8,526 bases of DNA from Nanoarchaeales archaeon (GTDB lineage Archaea; Nanobdellota; Nanobdellia; Woesearchaeales; UBA583). This document shows, piece after piece, positions 6,319 to 8,526 of this stretch; within the stretch, counting starts at the first letter, position 1; the number at the start of each line of letters is the position of its first letter. Below the pieces are notes generated by a model. The model had not been told where the DNA came from. It saw only the letters and a list, made by a program, of their open reading frames with translations, and did not search any database. Position numbers and translations under genes: made by a program. The DNA lies in contig JABSQY010000074.1 in NCBI GenBank assembly GCA_013215525.1, positions 1-8,526 of the forward strand, given 5' to 3'.

Positions 6319-6356
6319 AAAGAATTATTCTTTTTACAAACTTTATTCTTTGTAAA
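6317..6356. terminator. Two overlapping inverted repeats between convergent genes
   Basis: AAAAAGAAT (6317-6325) and ATTCTTTTT (6327-6335) form a perfect 9-base inverted repeat around one central base, starting inside the dehydrogenase stop codon. TTTACAAA (6333-6340) and TTTGTAAA (6349-6356) form a perfect 8-base inverted repeat with an 8-base loop, reaching into the end of the formyltransferase gene. The two share 6333-6335, so they cannot both fold fully in one RNA. The position between tail-to-tail stops, with T-runs on both strands, suggests a bidirectional termination or 3'-end region. Confidence 0.5.
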
Positions 6357-6996
6357 CTAAATGACAAACAACATCGTACAATGGAGCAAGCACTTTAGTT
6401 TTCTCATGAAAAGTTAAAACATTATTACGTAATCTATAATTCATAATATCACTAACTTTAGAAATAATATTTTTTTGTTTTAATTCTTTAAAACCAGTAG
6501 CTTCAGTATATCTTAAAACTTCACCTTCATCCATTTTTCCATCTTCAATTCTATGAAGTGTTGATAAAATTTCATGTTCTTCAATAAATTCTTTCACATC
6601 AGGATTTAAACCTTTATACTTATCACCTTGACGTAAATCTCCGTGATGAATATTCATAATTTCTATGTTTTTATTACGAAATTTTAAAAACTCAACAAAT
6701 GAAGTTGGTAATAATTTAGAAAAATTATTAGTAACAATTAAATCAGGTCTAAACTCATCAATAAACACAGATAAATTATCAAAATATTTATTTTTATCTT
6801 TATCAAATAATTTTTGGTAATTAAAAGTAAAAGGATAAAAATTTTCCATATCTTCATATTCAAAAGGAAACTTTCTATCTAAAATTAAAAAAACATCAAA
6901 CTCAAAATGATACTCTGCAAAGCTTTTAGCAAGGTTTACAAAAGAGGAACTAAGAAATATAACTTTTTTACGATTTAACATTCTTTCCTCATCCAT
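6343..6996 (-). CDS. Single-domain formyltransferase-like protein
   Basis: A 217-residue protein from the ATG at 6996; the frame is open to a TTG at 7011, and another ATG at 6981 follows GAGGA. ATG 6996 is chosen for its TATA-like box at the leaderless distance. KKVIFLSSSF resembles the first strand of the formyltransferase Rossmann fold. Numbering from ATG 6996, RPDLIVTNNFSKLLP lies at 83-97, then NIHHGDLRQGDKYKGLNP at 115-132, and DEGEVL at 156-161. N115, H117 and D156 match the Asn-His-Asp triad of PurN and Fmt, which transfer formyl from 10-formyl-tetrahydrofolate. The usual NIHPSLLPxYRG is altered (HGDLRQGDKYKG), and there is no Fmt C-terminal tRNA-binding domain. The acceptor is unknown: glycinamide ribonucleotide, a sugar amine or something else. 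Confidence 0.75.
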   Translation of the reverse strand: MDEERMLNRKKVIFLSSSFVNLAKSFAEYHFEFDVFLILDRKFPFEYEDMENFYPFTFNYQKLFDKDKNKYFDNLSVFIDEFRPDLIVTNNFSKLLPTSFVEFLKFRNKNIEIMNIHHGDLRQGDKYKGLNPDVKEFIEEHEILSTLHRIEDGKMDEGEVLRYTEATGFKELKQKNIISKVSDIMNYRLRNNVLTFHEKTKVLAPLYDVVCHLVYKE

Positions 6997-7017
6997 ACTA
7001 AAAAAAGTCAATCACCC

Positions 7018-7025
7018 TTTAAAAA
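7018..7025 (-). promoter_or_regulatory. TATA-like box of the formyltransferase-like gene
   Basis: Minus-strand TTTTTAAA lies 22-29 bases upstream of ATG 6996, which supports that start over TTG 7011. A GGTGAT at 7012-7017 is 15 bases from that ATG, too far for a standard Shine-Dalgarno site. Confidence 0.4.
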
Positions 7026-7050
7026 GCAAACCATTATGACACCACATATC

Positions 7051-7057
7051 TATAAAT
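7051..7057 (+). promoter_or_regulatory. TATA box of the 7079 gene
   Basis: TATAAAT lies 22-28 bases upstream of the ATG at 7079 with no Shine-Dalgarno motif between, giving a leaderless arrangement. It shares the short divergent spacer 6997-7078 with the formyltransferase-like gene. Confidence 0.55.
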
Positions 7058-7078
7058 CAATAAATTAATATAGTTGTT

Positions 7079-7468
7079 ATGTCATTAGAACCAATTCAAA
7101 AAGAAGTATTTAAATCAATGATTGATTATATTGAAGAAGAATTAGTTGGAATAAAAATGTTTAATCCATATATTTGTGAAATTGCATTTGAAAATCTTGA
7201 AGATAAAAAAGTTGTAAAATATTTAAATGATTTAGAAACTTTTTATTTTAATCAAATATTTGACGTTTTAGATAAATTATCAATCTCTAATTTTTTAATT
7301 AAAAGAAAATACAAATCTTTTTCAAAATCAATTTTAAACCTACAATCACAATATGTCTCTTATTTAAAATATGATAAAAAAGGTTCAAGTAGAGAAGCAT
7401 TATTAAAAGTCCACCTAAACTACATTAGAGAATTAGACTTATACGCGAAAATTTACGCTTTAATTTAA
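7079..7468 (+). CDS. Small helical protein of unknown function
   Basis: I do not recognise this 129-residue protein. It has no signal peptide or membrane segment, and its composition suggests mostly helices: MSLEPIQKEVFKSMIDYIEEELVG-like acidic N-terminus, a middle section rich in Leu, Phe and Tyr (about 45-72), a basic stretch KRKYKSFSK at 75-83, and a final amphipathic helix. Aromatic residues, especially Tyr and Phe, are abundant. No metal-binding or catalytic pattern stands out, and there is a single Cys. A clear TATA box and normal AAA/GAA/TTA-rich codon use support it as a real gene. It stands 53 bases before the next gene, which has its own promoter. Confidence 0.7.
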   Translation: MSLEPIQKEVFKSMIDYIEEELVGIKMFNPYICEIAFENLEDKKVVKYLNDLETFYFNQIFDVLDKLSISNFLIKRKYKSFSKSILNLQSQYVSYLKYDKKGSSREALLKVHLNYIRELDLYAKIYALI

Positions 7469-7492
7469 AAAACTACTAAATAACGACTTAAA

Positions 7493-7500
7493 TTTATAAA
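7493..7500 (+). promoter_or_regulatory. TATA box of the 7522 gene
   Basis: TTTATAAA lies 22-29 bases upstream of the ATG at 7522 with no Shine-Dalgarno motif between. The box supports the chosen start of this incomplete gene and separate transcription from the gene ending at 7468. Confidence 0.6.
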
Positions 7501-7521
7501 TGATGAAGTTAAATTATTATT

Positions 7522-8526
7522 ATGTCAAACATTAATTTCACAGTTACAGAAGTAGCTTTTTTAAATATATGTAAAACGTATATAAATAAACATTTATTGA
7601 AAAAAAATGGATTTAGTGAAGCTTTTTTCAAAAATATATCTGATGAAAATAAACTTATTTTTTATAATGAGTTTAAAAAATATATTGAAACTCAGAAATT
7701 GGATGTTTCGCATTTTAAAAATAAAGAGCTTCTAAGTTTAATAACTTTTTTTAAGAGTAATTTTGAAAGTAAGAATATTTCAGTTAAGTTGCTAAACTTT
7801 ATACTCCAATTAAATAAAACTTTAGGAGATGATGGTATACCTGCTCGTCCATCTTTTATACAATTCATGTTTAAAGGTATAATAGATAAGTTCTATAATC
7901 ATAAAAAAATTGCCATAACAATACTTTCTGTAAGTGCAGTGACTTGGTTTAGTTATGTAGCATATCAAGATAAAAATATAGAAGATTGTCAGTCATATTA
8001 TGCGACACAACTTGAAGTAGGAGCATCTATAGATTCAGAATATCAAAGTTATTGTAGTCCAGTAATAGATAATCTCAAACATGAGTTAAATAAATTATCT
8101 CATGGGGATTTAAACGATTTAAAAAATTACCCTACTGAAAAATTAAGAACTGATTGGAAACAAAGTTTTGATACATCAATGATTGAAATTAGAAAAGAAA
8201 CTCCACATATTTTATCTTTATTAAAAGATTTAGACAAATTAAATGATAAAAATTTATGGTCTGTTAAATTTTTTTCTGAAAATAAAAATATAAATGATGA
8301 ATTAAAAATCAAATTACATAATTTCTTAGAATTATTAACTTTAGGTAAAACTTCTTTAAATAAACTTAAATCTTTAAATAATAATTCATCCGAAGATTCA
8401 TACAGTTTATTGGAATGGTATGAAAAAATAATTTTCATAAAAATAGAACTTTTTAGAGCTTCAAATCCAAATATAACTATGAACTCAAAAGAAATATTTA
8501 AAGAGCTTTCAACTGGAATCAACGAA
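7522..8526 (+). CDS. Membrane-anchored protein of unknown function (3' end outside window)
   Basis: The frame is open for 335 codons from ATG 7522 to the window edge, so the protein is incomplete. Residues 1 to about 125 are a charged, helical and apparently soluble region. One transmembrane helix follows at about 130-148 (KIAITILSVSAVTWFSYVAY), preceded by Lys/His residues (YNHKK), which predicts the N-terminus inside and the rest outside. C156 and C178 could form a disulfide in the outer part, and residues after about 180 are helical and Lys/Glu/Asn-rich. No known domain is recognised. Codon use is uneven. By hand count TTA is 8 of 18 Leu codons, with 4 AAG among 22 Lys codons, before about 8100; after it TTA is 18 of 22 Leu codons and I see no AAG. 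A long minus-strand ORF opposite the 3' part is a shadow. Confidence 0.75.
   Translation, partial: MSNINFTVTEVAFLNICKTYINKHLLKKNGFSEAFFKNISDENKLIFYNEFKKYIETQKLDVSHFKNKELLSLITFFKSNFESKNISVKLLNFILQLNKTLGDDGIPARPSFIQFMFKGIIDKFYNHKKIAITILSVSAVTWFSYVAYQDKNIEDCQSYYATQLEVGASIDSEYQSYCSPVIDNLKHELNKLSHGDLNDLKNYPTEKLRTDWKQSFDTSMIEIRKETPHILSLLKDLDKLNDKNLWSVKFFSENKNINDELKIKLHNFLELLTLGKTSLNKLKSLNNNSSEDSYSLLEWYEKIIFIKIELFRASNPNITMNSKEIFKELSTGINE

Noticed and set aside
8127..8522. Minus-strand ORF of 131 codons opposite the 3' part of the last gene
   Set aside because: It is antisense to a longer frame that has a TATA box and start codon; its Phe/Leu/Ser-rich content reflects reverse reading of Lys/Glu/Asn codons.

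Overview
The window looks like AT-rich chromosomal DNA from an archaeon, most likely a small-genome DPANN lineage (Woesearchaeota, Pacearchaeota or Nanoarchaeota type). The main reason is promoter geometry. Most first genes have a TATA-like box (TTTATATA, TTTATAAA and similar) about 22-30 bases upstream of the start codon with no ribosome binding site between, which is the leaderless-mRNA layout of archaea. A GGTGAT site matching the archaeal anti-Shine-Dalgarno appears before one internal operon gene. Two uncharacterised proteins also resemble conserved DPANN families as I remember them. The lineage is an inference; no rRNA or ribosomal protein is present.

Layout. 35-2442 is a folate block: a fused HPPK-dihydropteroate synthase (+) meets a FolC-type folylpolyglutamate/dihydrofolate synthase (-) tail to tail, with stop codons overlapping by 4 bases. 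2443-2570 is a divergent promoter region. 2571-3221 is a beta-phosphoglucomutase-like HAD hydrolase (+). 3253-4930 is a minus-strand operon: a soluble protein of unknown function, a membrane-anchored extracytoplasmic beta-sandwich protein, and a small ORF that continues the same reading frame after a TAG stop. 4931-5058 is a second divergent promoter region. 5059-6318 is a Nudix hydrolase followed 15 bases later by a short-chain dehydrogenase (+). 6343-6996 is a single-domain formyltransferase-like protein (-), converging on the dehydrogenase across two overlapping inverted repeats. 7079-7468 is a small helical protein of unknown function (+). From 7522 to the window edge runs an incomplete membrane-anchored protein (+).

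How the genes fit together. HPPK-DHPS and FolC provide consecutive steps of de novo folate synthesis (pterin activation, condensation with p-aminobenzoate, glutamate addition). The formyltransferase keeps the Asn-x-His...Asp triad of enzymes using 10-formyl-tetrahydrofolate, so it may be a folate consumer. The dehydrogenase and Nudix protein belong to families that include pterin-pathway enzymes, but nothing here proves such a role. The operon at 3253-4930 looks like a separate cell-envelope module.

The observation most worth following is the TAG at 3496-3498. It separates the anchored beta-sandwich protein from about 80 further open codons in the same frame, and these resemble another copy of its own repeat. 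I found no rRNA, tRNA, CRISPR array, transposase or integrase. I cannot claim a proven new system.
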